Source of the DNA: Janthinobacterium sp. 64
GTDB lineage: Bacteria; Pseudomonadota; Gammaproteobacteria; Burkholderiales; Burkholderiaceae_D
NCBI RefSeq assembly: GCF_002813325.1
Contig: NZ_PHUG01000001.1
Coordinates: 2,666,001 to 2,730,000 of the forward strand
Direction: 5' to 3'
Length of the DNA: 64,000 nt
Positions 8,495 to 17,989 of the stretch are shown piece after piece. The position numbers and the translations under genes are program-made. The notes under the pieces are model-generated. The model had not been told where the DNA came from, did no database searches, and saw only the letters and a list, made by a program, of their open reading frames with translations. Positions within the stretch are counted from its first letter, which is position 1, and the number at the start of each line of letters is the position of its first letter.

Positions 8495-11149
8495 TTAGTT
8501 CGCGAGTGCCTTGCTGACCACTTCCATCACGTCATTCGACAGGCTGGCCTGGCCGGCGACTTGTTCCAGCGCGTCGCGCATGTGGCTTTGCAGTGCGGGC
8601 ACGTAACGGCGCCAGCGGTCCATCGAGCGCGCCAGGCGGGCGGCCACCTGCGGGTTCAGGGCGTCGAGCGCGATGACTTGCTCGGCCCAGAAGGCGTAGC
8701 CGCTGCCATCGGCCGCATGGAACTGCGATGGATTGCCGTTGGTGAAATTGAAGATCAGGCTGCGCGCGCGGTTCGGATTTTTCAAGGTGAAGGCCGGGTG
8801 CGTCATCAACTGGCGCACGGCTTGCACATCGGTCGTTGGCGCGGCCGCCTGCATGGCGAACCACTTGTCGACCACCAGCGCTTCGTTCTCGAAATCGGTA
8901 TAGAAGCTGGTCAGCGCCGCCTGCGCATGCGGCTGCGAGCCGGAATGAATCAGCGCGGCCAGCGCCGCGGCGCGGTCGGTCATGTTGCCGGCATTGTCGA
9001 ACTGCAGCCGCGCCAGGTCCAGCTCCGCCGCCCCGGGCGCGATCAACAGATACGACAGGGCCAGGTTTTTCAGTGCCCGCTTGCCGGCCGACAGGGCGTC
9101 GGGGCTGTATTCGCCCGGCGTCTGGTTGGCGTGGTACTGCGCCAGCAATTCGGGCTTCAAGGCTGCCGCGATGGTGGTGCGCATGAACTGGCGCGCCGCG
9201 TGGATCGCTTGCGGGTCGACTTGCGCCATGCGCTCGGCGATGATGGTTTCCGACGGCAGGATCAGGGCCAGCTCGCGGAAGGCGGGATCGAGCGTGTCAT
9301 CGGCCAGCAAGGCGCGCTGCGCGGCGATGAAGGTGTCGTCCAGCGCCAGGGCCGCGCCGCTGCTGACGGCATTGGCCAATTTCAGCAAGCGTTCCATGGC
9401 CAGGCGCTGACCCGCTTCCCAGCGGTTGACCGGGTCGCTGTCATGGCGGAACAGGTGCAGCAGCTCGGCATCCGTATAGCCATATTCGAGCACCACGGGC
9501 GCGGAAAAGTCGCGCAGCAGCGATGGCACGGGCACTTCCATCACATTCGTAAAACGGAAAGTTTGTGACGCCTCGGTCAGTTCCAGCACGACGCTGGTGG
9601 CGCCATTCGATGCCACGCCGTCCACATGCAGCGGCAGGTCGCGGCCATCGGCAGCCAGCAAGCCGACGGTGACGGGGATGTGGAATGGCAGTTTTTTCGG
9701 CTGGTCCGGCGTGGCGGGGCAGCTTTGCGCCAGCGTCAGTTCAAACGTCCGGCTGTCCGCGTCGTAGCGCGTGGAAGCGCTGACGATGGGCGTGCCGGCC
9801 TGGCTGTACCAGCGCTCGAACTGGGTGAAATCGCGGCCATTCGCGTCCGCCATGGCGGCGCGGAAGTCGTCGCACTGCACGGCCTGGCCATCATGGCGTT
9901 CAAAATACAAGTCCATGCCCTTGCGGAAACCGTCGCGGCCCACCAGGGTCTGGTACATGCGCACCACTTCGGCGCCTTTTTCGTAAATGGTGACCGTATA
10001 AAAGTTATTGATCTCGACGAAGGAATCGGGACGCACGGGATGGGCCATCGGACCCGCGTCTTCGGGGAATTGCGCCTGGCGCAAGGTGCGCACCTGGTCG
10101 ATGCGCGTGACGGCGCGGCCCGTGTCCGTGCCGATCATGTCGGCCGAGAATTCCTGGTCGCGAAATACCGTCAAGCCTTCCTTCAGCGACAGCTGGAACC
10201 AGTCGCGGCAAGTGACGCGGTTGCCCGTCCAGTTATGGAAGTACTCGTGGCCCACCACCGCTTCGATGCCCGCGTAATCGACGTCGGTCGCCACGCGCGA
10301 ATTGGCCAGCACATACTTGGTGTTGAAAATATTCAGGCCCTTGTTTTCCATGGCGCCCATGTTGAAGTCGCCCACGGCAACGATCATGAAACGGTCCAGG
10401 TCCAGCTCCAGGCCGAAGCGCTCCTCGTCCCAGCGGATCGAGTTTTTCAGCGACTGCATGGCGTAGTCGGTTTTATCGAGGTTGCCCTCTTCCACCCATA
10501 CCTGCAGCAGCACTTCGCGGCCCGACTTCAGGGTGTAGCGCTCTTCCTGGCACACCAGGCGCGCGGCGACCAGCGCGAACAGGTAGGACGGCTTCTTGAA
10601 CGGGTCTTCCCACTTGGCGTAATGGCGGCCGTCGCCGAGGTCGCCCTCCTCGATCAGGTTGCCATTCGATAGCAGCACCGGATAGTGTTCCTTGTCGGCG
10701 CGCAGCATGACCGTGTATTTGGCCATCACGTCCGGGCGGTCCGGGAAGAAGGTGATGCGGCGGAAGCCTTCCGCTTCGCACTGCGTGAAGAAGTTATGGT
10801 TCGATACATACAGGCCGGACAGCGAGGTGTTGTCCTGTGGCGCCAGCACGGTCTCGATCTCGAGCAGCACGTCGTCCGGCGCCTTGGGAATGGTCAGCAT
10901 GCCGGCCGTCAGCTTGTATTGCGACGGTTTCAGCAGCTTGCCATTCAGGCGCACCAGCACCAGTTCGATGTGTTCGCCGTGCAATTCGATGCTGCGGCTG
11001 GTGCTGGCGGGGTTGTGGCGCATGTGGATCCGGCTCGCCACCACTGTGCGGGCGGGATCAAGATCGAAACCAAGTTCGACGCTGTCGACCAGGAAGCTGG
11101 GCGGCGTGTAATCTTTGCGGTAAATCGTCTGAGGGCTGTCTGTGCGCAT
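8495..11149 (-). CDS. pepN: aminopeptidase N (M1 family)
   Basis: Zinc metallopeptidase that removes N-terminal residues from peptides in cytosolic protein turnover. 884 residues, as in other PepN proteins. The exopeptidase motif GAMENKG and the zinc motif [10 protein letters not shown] (near residue 300), with the third ligand Glu in [14 protein letters not shown], are all present. A beta-sandwich and the long helical C-terminal domain follow. The ATG at 11149 lacks an obvious ribosome site, but upstream sequence soon becomes intergenic. It is divergent from the DUF4136 lipoprotein gene. Confidence 0.97.
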   Translation of the reverse strand: MRTDSPQTIYRKDYTPPSFLVDSVELGFDLDPARTVVASRIHMRHNPASTSRSIELHGEHIELVLVRLNGKLLKPSQYKLTAGMLTIPKAPDDVLLEIETVLAPQDNTSLSGLYVSNHNFFTQCEAEGFRRITFFPDRPDVMAKYTVMLRADKEHYPVLLSNGNLIEEGDLGDGRHYAKWEDPFKKPSYLFALVAARLVCQEERYTLKSGREVLLQVWVEEGNLDKTDYAMQSLKNSIRWDEERFGLELDLDRFMIVAVGDFNMGAMENKGLNIFNTKYVLANSRVATDVDYAGIEAVVGHEYFHNWTGNRVTCRDWFQLSLKEGLTVFRDQEFSADMIGTDTGRAVTRIDQVRTLRQAQFPEDAGPMAHPVRPDSFVEINNFYTVTIYEKGAEVVRMYQTLVGRDGFRKGMDLYFERHDGQAVQCDDFRAAMADANGRDFTQFERWYSQAGTPIVSASTRYDADSRTFELTLAQSCPATPDQPKKLPFHIPVTVGLLAADGRDLPLHVDGVASNGATSVVLELTEASQTFRFTNVMEVPVPSLLRDFSAPVVLEYGYTDAELLHLFRHDSDPVNRWEAGQRLAMERLLKLANAVSSGAALALDDTFIAAQRALLADDTLDPAFRELALILPSETIIAERMAQVDPQAIHAARQFMRTTIAAALKPELLAQYHANQTPGEYSPDALSAGKRALKNLALSYLLIAPGAAELDLARLQFDNAGNMTDRAAALAALIHSGSQPHAQAALTSFYTDFENEALVVDKWFAMQAAAPTTDVQAVRQLMTHPAFTLKNPNRARSLIFNFTNGNPSQFHAADGSGYAFWAEQVIALDALNPQVAARLARSMDRWRRYVPALQSHMRDALEQVAGQASLSNDVMEVVSKALAN

Positions 11150-11278
11150 AGGGATTGGGGTGGGAGCGGAGGCAAAAGCCTATTTTACCAACACCAGCCC
11201 CCGATAGTCGCGATTCGGCGCAGGAATGTTGGATTCCCTTACAGGCCGACATGCTCGGTAACATTCTGTAATAATGAA

Positions 11279-11306
11279 TTGAAACAAATAGAACTATTCT
11301 TATAAT
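11279..11306 (+). promoter_or_regulatory. sigma-70 promoter of the DUF4136 gene
   Basis: TTGAAA (11279-11284), 16-base spacer, TATAAT (11301-11306). About 35 bases further is AGGAG and the ATG at 11347. It is the best consensus promoter in this part of the window. Confidence 0.75.
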
Positions 11307-11346
11307 ACTAAGCGATAAATTGCGTCTACTATCAGGAGATCATGCA

Positions 11347-11976
11347 ATGAAACGATATCTCACCATCATGATGGCCGCATTGACCGTGTTGCTGACCGGC
11401 TGCGCCACCACCATACGCAGCGATGTGACCGTCTTCCACGAGTGGCCTGCGCAATTGCAGGACAAATCGTATGCGTTTGAAGCGCCAGCGGCGGAAAACG
11501 ATACGCTGGAATACCGCAGCTACCAGAACCTGGTGCGCGCGGAACTGGCCAAGCACGGCTTCGGCGAAGCGTCCGGCCCTGCCGCAGCCAATTTGCGCGT
11601 GGCGATGCAGTTTTCCACCGTCGACTATCCTGAGCGCGTGCTGCAAGCGACCGATCCATTCTGGTATGGCCCCGGCTACTGGCCTGGCCGCTACGGCTAT
11701 CGCTACGGCGCATGGCCAGGCTATGGCCGCTTTGGCTATAACCCCTACTGGTATGGTCCGATGGACGTGGAAGAAAGCGTGCGCCATAAATACGAACGCG
11801 AATTGCGCATCACGATCAATGACCGCAATGGCAAGAAACTGTATGACGTGACCGTGCAATCGACCAGCAACAAGCGCGCCACGTCGCAAGTGATGCCGGC
11901 CATGGTAGCGAGCGCCTTTGCCGACTTCCCCGGTCAGAGCGGTGTCCCCAGGAAAGTCGAAGTCAAGATAGAGTAA
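11347..11976 (+). CDS. DUF4136 lipoprotein
   Basis: 209-residue exported lipoprotein. The signal peptide ends in the lipobox LLTGC (cysteine about residue 19), predicting a diacylglyceryl anchor. The mature part matches the DUF4136 layout, beginning with SDVTVFHEWP and carrying an aromatic, glycine-rich stretch in the middle (YGYRYGAWPGYGRFGYNPYW). Function of the family is unknown; it is common in beta- and gammaproteobacteria. The ATG at 11347 has AGGAG eight bases upstream; an in-frame TTG at 11320 is unlikely. Monocistronic: own promoter before and an intrinsic terminator after. Confidence 0.88.
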   Translation: MKRYLTIMMAALTVLLTGCATTIRSDVTVFHEWPAQLQDKSYAFEAPAAENDTLEYRSYQNLVRAELAKHGFGEASGPAAANLRVAMQFSTVDYPERVLQATDPFWYGPGYWPGRYGYRYGAWPGYGRFGYNPYWYGPMDVEESVRHKYERELRITINDRNGKKLYDVTVQSTSNKRATSQVMPAMVASAFADFPGQSGVPRKVEVKIE

Positions 11977-11990
11977 TGACGCGGCAATAC

Positions 11991-12032
11991 AAAAAACCGG
12001 CTGGTGCAGCAATGCGCCAGCCGGTTTTTTTT
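11991..12032. terminator. intrinsic terminator, usable in both directions
   Basis: A-run, CCGGCTGG (11997-12004), 12-base loop, CCAGCCGG (12017-12024), eight T. It closes the DUF4136 gene from the left and the small-protein/oxidoreductase operon from the right. Confidence 0.92.
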
Positions 12033-12035
12033 CAC

Positions 12036-12155
12036 CTAAGAATAATACGCCTCGGCGGCAAAGGTGAGCACGCCGATCAGGGCCACGGCCAGCGCCAGCA
12101 CGATCAGCAGGCGGCCGAACTTCGGCGCGCCGTCGTTTCCGCTGCCGCCGCTCAT
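12036..12155 (-). CDS. 39-residue membrane protein coupled to the oxidoreductase gene
   Basis: ATG at 12155 overlaps the stop of the quinone oxidoreductase gene as ATGA (12152-12155), the classic arrangement for translational coupling. The product has a glycine-rich start (MSGGSGNDGAPKFGR), one hydrophobic helix (LLIVLALAVALIGVLTFA) and a short AEAYYS tail. It ends six bases before the terminator stem, so it is the last gene of its operon. I recognise no named family. A role in anchoring or modulating a membrane-linked redox reaction is only a guess from the coupling. Confidence 0.7.
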   Translation of the reverse strand: MSGGSGNDGAPKFGRLLIVLALAVALIGVLTFAAEAYYS

Positions 12156-13141
12156 GGCACGATGATGGTCGAGCCGGTCGTCTTGCGCCCTTCCAGGTCC
12201 GTGTGTGCCTGGGCGATATGGGCCAGATTGTAGCGCTGGTTGATCTCGATCTTGACTTCGCCGCTGCTGACGACGCCGAACAGCGAGGCCGCCATCTCTT
12301 CCAGGTTGGCGCGGTTCGAGGCATAGCTGAACAGGGCCGGGCGCGTGATGAAGAGCGAACCGCGCGATGCCAGTTCACTGAGGGTAAACGCCGGCACGGG
12401 GCCGGAGGCGTTGCCGAAACTGACCATCATGCCCAGCGGCGCCAGGCAGTCGAGCGAGCCCGTAAACGTATCCTTGCCGATGGAATCGTAGACGACGGAG
12501 ACGCCCTTGCCGCCCGTGATCTCGCGCACGCGCTCGACGAAATTTTCCGTGTTGTAGTTGATGACGTGGGCCGCGCCGTGCGCCTTGGCCAGCGCTACTT
12601 TTTCATCGGAACCGGCCGTGCCGATCAGGTTTACGCCCAGCACCTTGGCCCACTGGCAGGCGATCAGGCCCACGCCGCCCGCGGCCGCGTGGAATAGTAC
12701 CGTGTCGCCCGCCTTCAGGGCCACCGTGCGGTGGAACAGGTATTGCACCGTCAAGCCTTGCAGCATCATGGCGGCAGCCGTATCGAAAGCTATGCGCTCG
12801 GGCAACACCAGCAGCAGGGCCGCCGGCAAGTTGCGCTGCTGCGCATACGCGCCATTGATGCGCGCCGCATACGCCACCCGGTCGCCGACCTTCACTTCCG
12901 TGACGCCCTCGCCCACAGCCTCGACGATGCCCGCCCCCTCGACGCCGAGGCCATTGGGCAGAGGCTGCGGGTACAAGCCCGTGCGGAAATACACGTCGAT
13001 GAAATTGAGGCCGATCGCCTCGTGTTTCACGCGCGCTTCGCCGGGGCCGGGCGGCGGCAGTTCCACATCCACATATTCCATCACTTCCGGGCCGCCCACG
13101 CGCTGCATGCGGATGGCCTTGGTGGTAATCGTTGCGCTCAT
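12152..13141 (-). CDS. NADPH:quinone oxidoreductase (MDR superfamily)
   Basis: Zinc-free medium-chain dehydrogenase/reductase of the QOR (Qor/crystallin) type that reduces quinones with NADPH. 329 residues from the ATG at 13141. The GroES-like N-terminal half contains VKHEAIGLNFIDVYFRTGLY, and the Rossmann half has the nucleotide motif AAAGGVGLIACQWAKVLG. The zinc ligands of alcohol dehydrogenases are missing, as expected. Two ATGs lie six bases apart; AAGGAG directly abuts the first, so the second (13141) has the workable spacing. Just downstream of mgsA on the same strand (23 bases), so both may be transcribed together and both deal with reactive carbonyl or quinone metabolites. Confidence 0.9.
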   Translation of the reverse strand: MSATITTKAIRMQRVGGPEVMEYVDVELPPPGPGEARVKHEAIGLNFIDVYFRTGLYPQPLPNGLGVEGAGIVEAVGEGVTEVKVGDRVAYAARINGAYAQQRNLPAALLLVLPERIAFDTAAAMMLQGLTVQYLFHRTVALKAGDTVLFHAAAGGVGLIACQWAKVLGVNLIGTAGSDEKVALAKAHGAAHVINYNTENFVERVREITGGKGVSVVYDSIGKDTFTGSLDCLAPLGMMVSFGNASGPVPAFTLSELASRGSLFITRPALFSYASNRANLEEMAASLFGVVSSGEVKIEINQRYNLAHIAQAHTDLEGRKTTGSTIIVP

Positions 13142-13164
13142 GCTCATCTCCTTGTCTGGGTGAA

Positions 13165-13554
13165 TCAGGCGGCAGCAACGGCCTGCGCCTGCAGTTGCGA
13201 CAGCACCAGGTGCGCCGACGACAGATTCGTTGCGCACGCCACGTTGTGCACGTCGCAGGCGCGCACCAGGGCATTGATGTCCGGCTCATGCGGCTGCGGC
13301 GTCATCGGGTCGCGCAGGAAGATCACGCAATCGATCAAGCCTTCCACCAGCAGCGAACCGATCTGCAAGTCGCCGCCGAACGGACCGGAATGCTTGCGTT
13401 CCACCTGCAAGCCCAGCTCATTGATCAGGCGGCCGCCCGTGGTGCCCGTAGCCGACAGTTCGCAACCCTTCAAAAAGTCCAGGTATTCGCCCGCCAGGGT
13501 AATCATGTCATCTTTTTTCTTGTCGTGGGCAATCAGGGCGATGCGTGTTTTCAT
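13165..13554 (-). CDS. mgsA: methylglyoxal synthase
   Basis: Converts dihydroxyacetone phosphate to methylglyoxal and phosphate, a bypass that relieves sugar-phosphate stress. 129 residues, slightly shorter than the E. coli enzyme (152). Diagnostic pieces are [13 protein letters not shown] at the start, the phosphate loop [18 protein letters not shown], and the [12 protein letters not shown] segment with the conserved aspartates. The ATG at 13554 is preceded by weakly purine-rich sequence. It precedes the quinone oxidoreductase gene in the same direction. Confidence 0.95.
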   Translation of the reverse strand: MKTRIALIAHDKKKDDMITLAGEYLDFLKGCELSATGTTGGRLINELGLQVERKHSGPFGGDLQIGSLLVEGLIDCVIFLRDPMTPQPHEPDINALVRACDVHNVACATNLSSAHLVLSQLQAQAVAAA

Positions 13555-13582
13555 GGTGAGGACTTTTCAGTGGGTGGAGGAA

Positions 13583-14503
13583 TTATTTCTTTTTCGACAG
13601 CAAGTAAATCCCGGCGAGCACAAGGCTGGTGCCAGCCAGTTGCCAGTTGGTGATCGGTTCATCGAGGATCATGGCACCCAGGAACAGGGTCGATACGGGG
13701 CCGATCATACCCGCCTGCGAGGCGACGGGCGCGCCGATGCGCTCGACGGCGATCATCGTCATGAAGACGGGCATGACCGTGCAAAAGATGCCATTCAGCA
13801 ATGACAAGCCATACACGGGCATGGGCTGGATCAGCAGCTCGACGGGGCGCAGGATGAAGAATTGGGCGATGCAGGCAAAGCTGGCCACGCACATCGCGTA
13901 GCTGACCAGGCGCATGGAGCCGATGCGTTTTACCAATTCACCCGAGCCCAGCAGATACACGGCATACGCGCAGGCCGAACCCAGCACCAGGGTCGACCCC
14001 AGCGCCACATTGCTGGCGCCGCCCTGCAAGTCGTGCACGAACACCAGCACGATGCCGCAATACGAGGTAAATAGGGCCAGCCACTGCAGGCGGCTGATGG
14101 TCTGCTTGAAGTACACGGTGGTAATCAAGAGCACAAACGTGGGCGTGAGGAACAGGATCAGCCGCTCCAGCCCCACGGAAATATATTGCAGGCCCAGGAA
14201 ATCCAGATAGCTGGACAGGTAGTAGCCGACGAGGCCCAGCCCGACCAGGCGCAGGCGGTCGCGGTTCGACAGCGGCGGCTCCGTGCGCATCTTCCACCAG
14301 GCGATGACGGCGAACACGGGCAGCGAAAAAATCATCCTGAAAGCGATCAGGGTGACGGCGTCGATCTGGTAGCGGTACAGCAGCTTGGCGACGATGGCCT
14401 TGGTGGAAAACAGCACCGCCCCGCCCACGGCGATGGCCAGGCCACCGAGGTAGACGGAACGGGGAATGGATGGAGGGCTTGCTTGCGGGGAACTGGAGCT
14501 CAT
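13583..14503 (-). CDS. DMT-family (EamA) transporter
   Basis: 306-residue inner-membrane protein with ten hydrophobic helices in two EamA repeats; the first begins YLGGLAIAVGGAVLFSTKAIVAK, whose start resembles the consensus of drug/metabolite exporters. Substrate cannot be told. The ATG at 14503 is preferred; a TTG at 14521 in frame would add six residues and falls close to the REP-like element. It lies upstream of mgsA on the same strand with a 28-base gap. Confidence 0.88.
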   Translation of the reverse strand: MSSSSPQASPPSIPRSVYLGGLAIAVGGAVLFSTKAIVAKLLYRYQIDAVTLIAFRMIFSLPVFAVIAWWKMRTEPPLSNRDRLRLVGLGLVGYYLSSYLDFLGLQYISVGLERLILFLTPTFVLLITTVYFKQTISRLQWLALFTSYCGIVLVFVHDLQGGASNVALGSTLVLGSACAYAVYLLGSGELVKRIGSMRLVSYAMCVASFACIAQFFILRPVELLIQPMPVYGLSLLNGIFCTVMPVFMTMIAVERIGAPVASQAGMIGPVSTLFLGAMILDEPITNWQLAGTSLVLAGIYLLSKKK

Positions 14504-14527
14504 GCCCAGATTGTAAGGCAAAAGTTG

Positions 14528-14558
14528 GGGTCAGACCCGGCGTCCCCGTCTGACCCCA
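14528..14558. repeat. REP-like palindrome, copy 2
   Basis: GGGGTCAGAC (14528-14537), 11-base loop, GTCTGACCCC (14549-14558). The arms equal those at 8464-8490 but the loop is longer. It lies just past the phoD stop, the same position relative to a gene end as copy 1. Confidence 0.7.
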
Positions 14559-14576
14559 CATAAAACCGACGGCGGA

Positions 14577-17060
14577 TTACGAGACCACCACCGCCGCCGC
14601 CCACGCCGTGACCGTCGCCGTCGTCACGCGTGCAATCACGTTCGCGGGTGCCGCCGTGCCGATCAGTTTATTCACCTGCTTGAACTGCGCCACCAGCTTG
14701 CCTGGGGTCAAGGTGACCACCGTGTAGCCCTGCGCATCCGTATTCAAATGTTTGATCCACGGATTGTTGCCCAGGCCGGACAATTGCTGCGCCAGGCCCA
14801 GCAGGGTCACGCTGAAGTCAGTGCTCGCTTTCAAGCCCGCCTGCACGGCTGCGACCGTCGCATCGAGTTGCGCTTCCGGCACGCCCTTGGCGGCCAGCGC
14901 GCCGCGCAGCTGCACGCGCAATTGCTCCAGCAGGCTGTCGACGGTGGGTGCCGCCTTGCCCATGGTGTAGTCGAGCAGATTGACGTCGAGATTGACCGTG
15001 CCCAGGCCCGTGACGGGGATGGCCAGCGGATAGCTGACGAGGGTGCCGATATTGCCCAAGCTGCCGGCCGCCGACTTCAGGTAGCTGAAGAAGGAGTCCG
15101 AGCTGACGCCGGCCGACACCAGGTCCACCATGACGGGCGTGCCGCCGCCAGCGGCGTCGAAATCATCGCTGACGGTACCGGCAAAGAACGAGTGGATATC
15201 GCCGGTCAGCGCCACCACGTTGCCGATGGCATTGTTTTTCAGGTGCGCCATCAGATGCTTGCGCTCGCTGTTGTAGCCATCCCACTGGTCGCAATTGAGC
15301 AGGAAGCGCGTGAAGAATGGCGCCAGCGCCGCTTGCTGGCCCGATGCGGCCACAAAGCTCGATGCCGCGCCCTTGGCTTGCACGTCGGGCTTGATCCAGC
15401 CGAAGGCGATCACTTGCGCGGCGGCGGCCGGCGAGCCGCTGTTGTAGGCCGCTACAGTGATGCCGGCCTGGGCCGCGCTCAAGCCGGCGCCCACGGCGGC
15501 GGCACCCTGCGCGCCGGCATTGGCTGCCGCGCCGGCGATCGCCATGGCCGCCGCTTGCGCCACGGTCGTCGAGGCGCCCGCCGTCGAAGCGGCCACGATG
15601 GCGGACGCCAGCGGCACGCTGCCGCCCACCAGTGGCAGGGTGCTGGCGATGGCCTGCCCCACGTTGGTCATGGCGCTCAGGGCCAGCAAGGTGGCAATCG
15701 CATCCGTGCCATTCAGGCCCATGCGCAGCAAGGACACTTCATTGCCCCACAGCTTCCAGGTCGAGGTCGCTGCCTTCATCTTGCCTTTCCACCAGTCGCG
15801 CTGGGTCGTGCCCAGCATGCCGACGGCGGCCAGCGGGTCCGTGCCGGCTTTCGTGGCGGCCGCCATCTTCTGCCCTTCCACGCTGTCGAACAGCGCTTGC
15901 GGCACCAGGTAGCGGCTGCCGACGCTGCCCAGCGGCTTGCCCGTGGCCGGGTTGATCGTCGACTCGGCAATCGCATGGTCGGCGCGGTACAGGCGCTCAT
16001 CCGTCATCACCAGCTGCATCAGTTTGCCGAACTGGAAATCGCGGTAAATCTGGATGTTCTGGAACGTTGTCGCGGCGCTATCGAACGTGACGTCGGCCGG
16101 CATGTATTCGAACCACGCCTGGTTGGCGCTGCGGCGGCGCGCCGGCTGGTGCAGATCGCTGCCGTCCGTCGCCACGATGCCTTCATAGGTGGAGGCATCC
16201 TGCCAGGCATCGTCCGTGAACTCGTGGTCATCCCAGACGGCGATGAAGGCGAAGCGCTCGTGCACGGCCTGCAGACGCGTATCGGTGCGGTATTTCTTGT
16301 ACAGGTAGCGGTAATCGGCCACGGTGGTCGCGTACTTGGCGCCCGCGCTGCCGCTCTTGAACGTGCCATCGGGCAATTTCAGCTGGTCGTGACGGCTTTC
16401 CACGGCGCCGCTCTGGAAGGCCTCGCCCACCGTTTCATAGATGTAATCGCCCAGGTGGACGATGAAGTCCAGGCTTTCATTGGCGGCAATGTGCGACAGC
16501 GCGCCCCAGTGGTTGATGCTCCAATCCTGGCACGTCAGGTAGGCGAACTGCAGCTGCGATACATCGGCCGTGGCGGCGGGCGCCGTCTTGAAGCGGCCCA
16601 CGTTCGAGCGCACGTCGCCGGCGATGAACTGGTAAAAATACACCTGGCCCGGCTGCAAGCCCGTCACCTTGTGGCGCAGGGTGTTGTCGAAATCGGCTTT
16701 CAGGGGCAATTTCGCATCGACGATGGGCGTGCCGGCCAGGGCCGTATTGCCGCCCAGGGCGGCCGTATTATCGGTGGCGCTGACGATCAGGCGCACGGCC
16801 ACGTCCGACTTGCCGGCCACGGCGGGCGCGACGGCGTCGAAACTGGCGGGCACGACGCGCGTCCACAGCATGGCGCTGTCGGCGCGCGGATCGCCCGAGG
16901 CCACGCTTTGCGGGAATTTCCAGTCACTGCCCGAGGCCAGCGGCACGCCGGGATCGCTGTAATCGGTGCTGCCGCAGGCGGCGAGGCCAACGGTGGCCAC
17001 GGAGACCGTGATAAAGCCGCCCAATTTCAGAAATTGCCGCCTGTCCATTTGACTTGCCAT
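14577..17060 (-). CDS. phoD: PhoD-type alkaline phosphatase with large inserts, Tat lipoprotein
   Basis: Secreted phosphodiesterase/phosphatase of the PhoD family. The N-terminus carries a twin-arginine signal (MDRRQFLKLGG, Arg7-Arg8) followed by a lipobox-like LAAC (Cys29), so export by Tat and a lipid anchor are likely. The PhoD N-terminal domain gives FPQSVASGDPRADSAMLWTR; metal-binding pieces include AYLTCQDW, HLGDYIYE, DDHEFTDD and LTGDIHSF. At 827 residues it is about 250 longer than usual PhoD proteins. The extra length is an alanine-rich insert (about residues 445-590) and a second segment near residues 655-785. It is divergent from yebC, with a palindrome between. Confidence 0.9.
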   Translation of the reverse strand: MASQMDRRQFLKLGGFITVSVATVGLAACGSTDYSDPGVPLASGSDWKFPQSVASGDPRADSAMLWTRVVPASFDAVAPAVAGKSDVAVRLIVSATDNTAALGGNTALAGTPIVDAKLPLKADFDNTLRHKVTGLQPGQVYFYQFIAGDVRSNVGRFKTAPAATADVSQLQFAYLTCQDWSINHWGALSHIAANESLDFIVHLGDYIYETVGEAFQSGAVESRHDQLKLPDGTFKSGSAGAKYATTVADYRYLYKKYRTDTRLQAVHERFAFIAVWDDHEFTDDAWQDASTYEGIVATDGSDLHQPARRRSANQAWFEYMPADVTFDSAATTFQNIQIYRDFQFGKLMQLVMTDERLYRADHAIAESTINPATGKPLGSVGSRYLVPQALFDSVEGQKMAAATKAGTDPLAAVGMLGTTQRDWWKGKMKAATSTWKLWGNEVSLLRMGLNGTDAIATLLALSAMTNVGQAIASTLPLVGGSVPLASAIVAASTAGASTTVAQAAAMAIAGAAANAGAQGAAAVGAGLSAAQAGITVAAYNSGSPAAAAQVIAFGWIKPDVQAKGAASSFVAASGQQAALAPFFTRFLLNCDQWDGYNSERKHLMAHLKNNAIGNVVALTGDIHSFFAGTVSDDFDAAGGGTPVMVDLVSAGVSSDSFFSYLKSAAGSLGNIGTLVSYPLAIPVTGLGTVNLDVNLLDYTMGKAAPTVDSLLEQLRVQLRGALAAKGVPEAQLDATVAAVQAGLKASTDFSVTLLGLAQQLSGLGNNPWIKHLNTDAQGYTVVTLTPGKLVAQFKQVNKLIGTAAPANVIARVTTATVTAWAAAVVVS

Positions 17061-17111
17061 GATGTCGCGCCCTCGATATGGTGAAAGCGCGTCACTTTAG
17101 CAACAGATTGT

Positions 17112-17125
17112 GTCATCCTGATGAC
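17112..17125. promoter_or_regulatory. 14-base palindrome between phoD and yebC
   Basis: GTCATC-CT-GATGAC, a perfect inverted repeat 52 bases before the phoD start. A possible extended -10 (TGCTAAAAT, 17156-17164) for yebC lies on the other side. The palindrome could be an operator for phoD; it does not match a PHO box, which is a direct repeat. Confidence 0.35.
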
Positions 17126-17203
17126 GGGGCCATGCCGCTTCGCAGGGGGCCGATATGCTAAAATGTCGGCCACAATTGAACACCCGTCTAAGGAAGATTC
17201 GAC

Positions 17204-17929
17204 ATGGCAGGACATAGCAAATGGGCCAATATCAAGCATAAAAAGGCTGCCACCGATGCCAAGCGCGGCAAAATCTGGACGCGCCTGATCAAGGAAATCA
17301 CGGTCGCGGCCCGCATGGGCGGCGCCGACGCCATTACCAATCCACGCCTGCGCCTGGCGGTCGACAAGGCGGCTGACGCCAATATGCCAAAAGACAACGT
17401 CCAGCGCGCGATCAACCGCGGCAGCGGCGGCGTCGATGGCGCGAACTACGAAGAAGTGCGCTACGAAGGCTACGGCGTGGGCGGCGCGGCCGTCATCGTC
17501 GAATGCATGACGGACAACAAGGTGCGCACGGTGGCCGAAGTGCGCAACGCCTTCAACAAGAATGGCGGCAACATGGGCAACGAAGGCTCCGTCGCCTTCA
17601 TGTTCCAGCATTGCGGCCAGTTGCTGTTCGCGCCGGGCACCGACGAAGACAAGCTGATGGAAGCGGCCCTGGAAGCGGGCGCCGACGACGTCATCGCCGA
17701 TGAAGAAGGCGGCTTCGAAGTCGTCACTCCCGTGCACGATTTCGCCACCGTCAAGGAAGCGCTGGAAGCGGCCGGCTTCAAGGCCGAAGTAGCCGAAGTC
17801 ATCATGAAGCCGGCGACGGAAACCGTGTACTCGGGCGACGACGCCATCAAGATGCAAAAGCTGATCGATGCGCTGGAACTGCTGGACGACGTGCAGGAAG
17901 TGTTTACCAACGCGCTGATAGAGAATTAA
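17204..17929 (+). CDS. yebC: YebC/PmpR-family DNA-binding regulator/translation factor
   Basis: 241-residue member of the TACO1/YebC family, cytosolic. Bacterial members bind DNA or help ribosomes through difficult peptide motifs. The start [22 protein letters not shown] is diagnostic, followed by [28 protein letters not shown] sequence and the acidic C-terminal domain. AAGGAAG stands eight bases before the ATG. It is followed by purD after 60 bases, possibly in one transcript. Confidence 0.96.
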   Translation: MAGHSKWANIKHKKAATDAKRGKIWTRLIKEITVAARMGGADAITNPRLRLAVDKAADANMPKDNVQRAINRGSGGVDGANYEEVRYEGYGVGGAAVIVECMTDNKVRTVAEVRNAFNKNGGNMGNEGSVAFMFQHCGQLLFAPGTDEDKLMEAALEAGADDVIADEEGGFEVVTPVHDFATVKEALEAAGFKAEVAEVIMKPATETVYSGDDAIKMQKLIDALELLDDVQEVFTNALIEN

Positions 17930-17989
17930 TCACTCTGTACTCAAGGGCGGCACCGCCGCCCTGCAACCCACATTGAACGAACGGTCCCT

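Noticed and set aside
17112..17125. PHO box upstream of phoD
   Set aside because: The site is an inverted, not a direct, repeat and does not contain two CTGTCAT-like halves in the same orientation.
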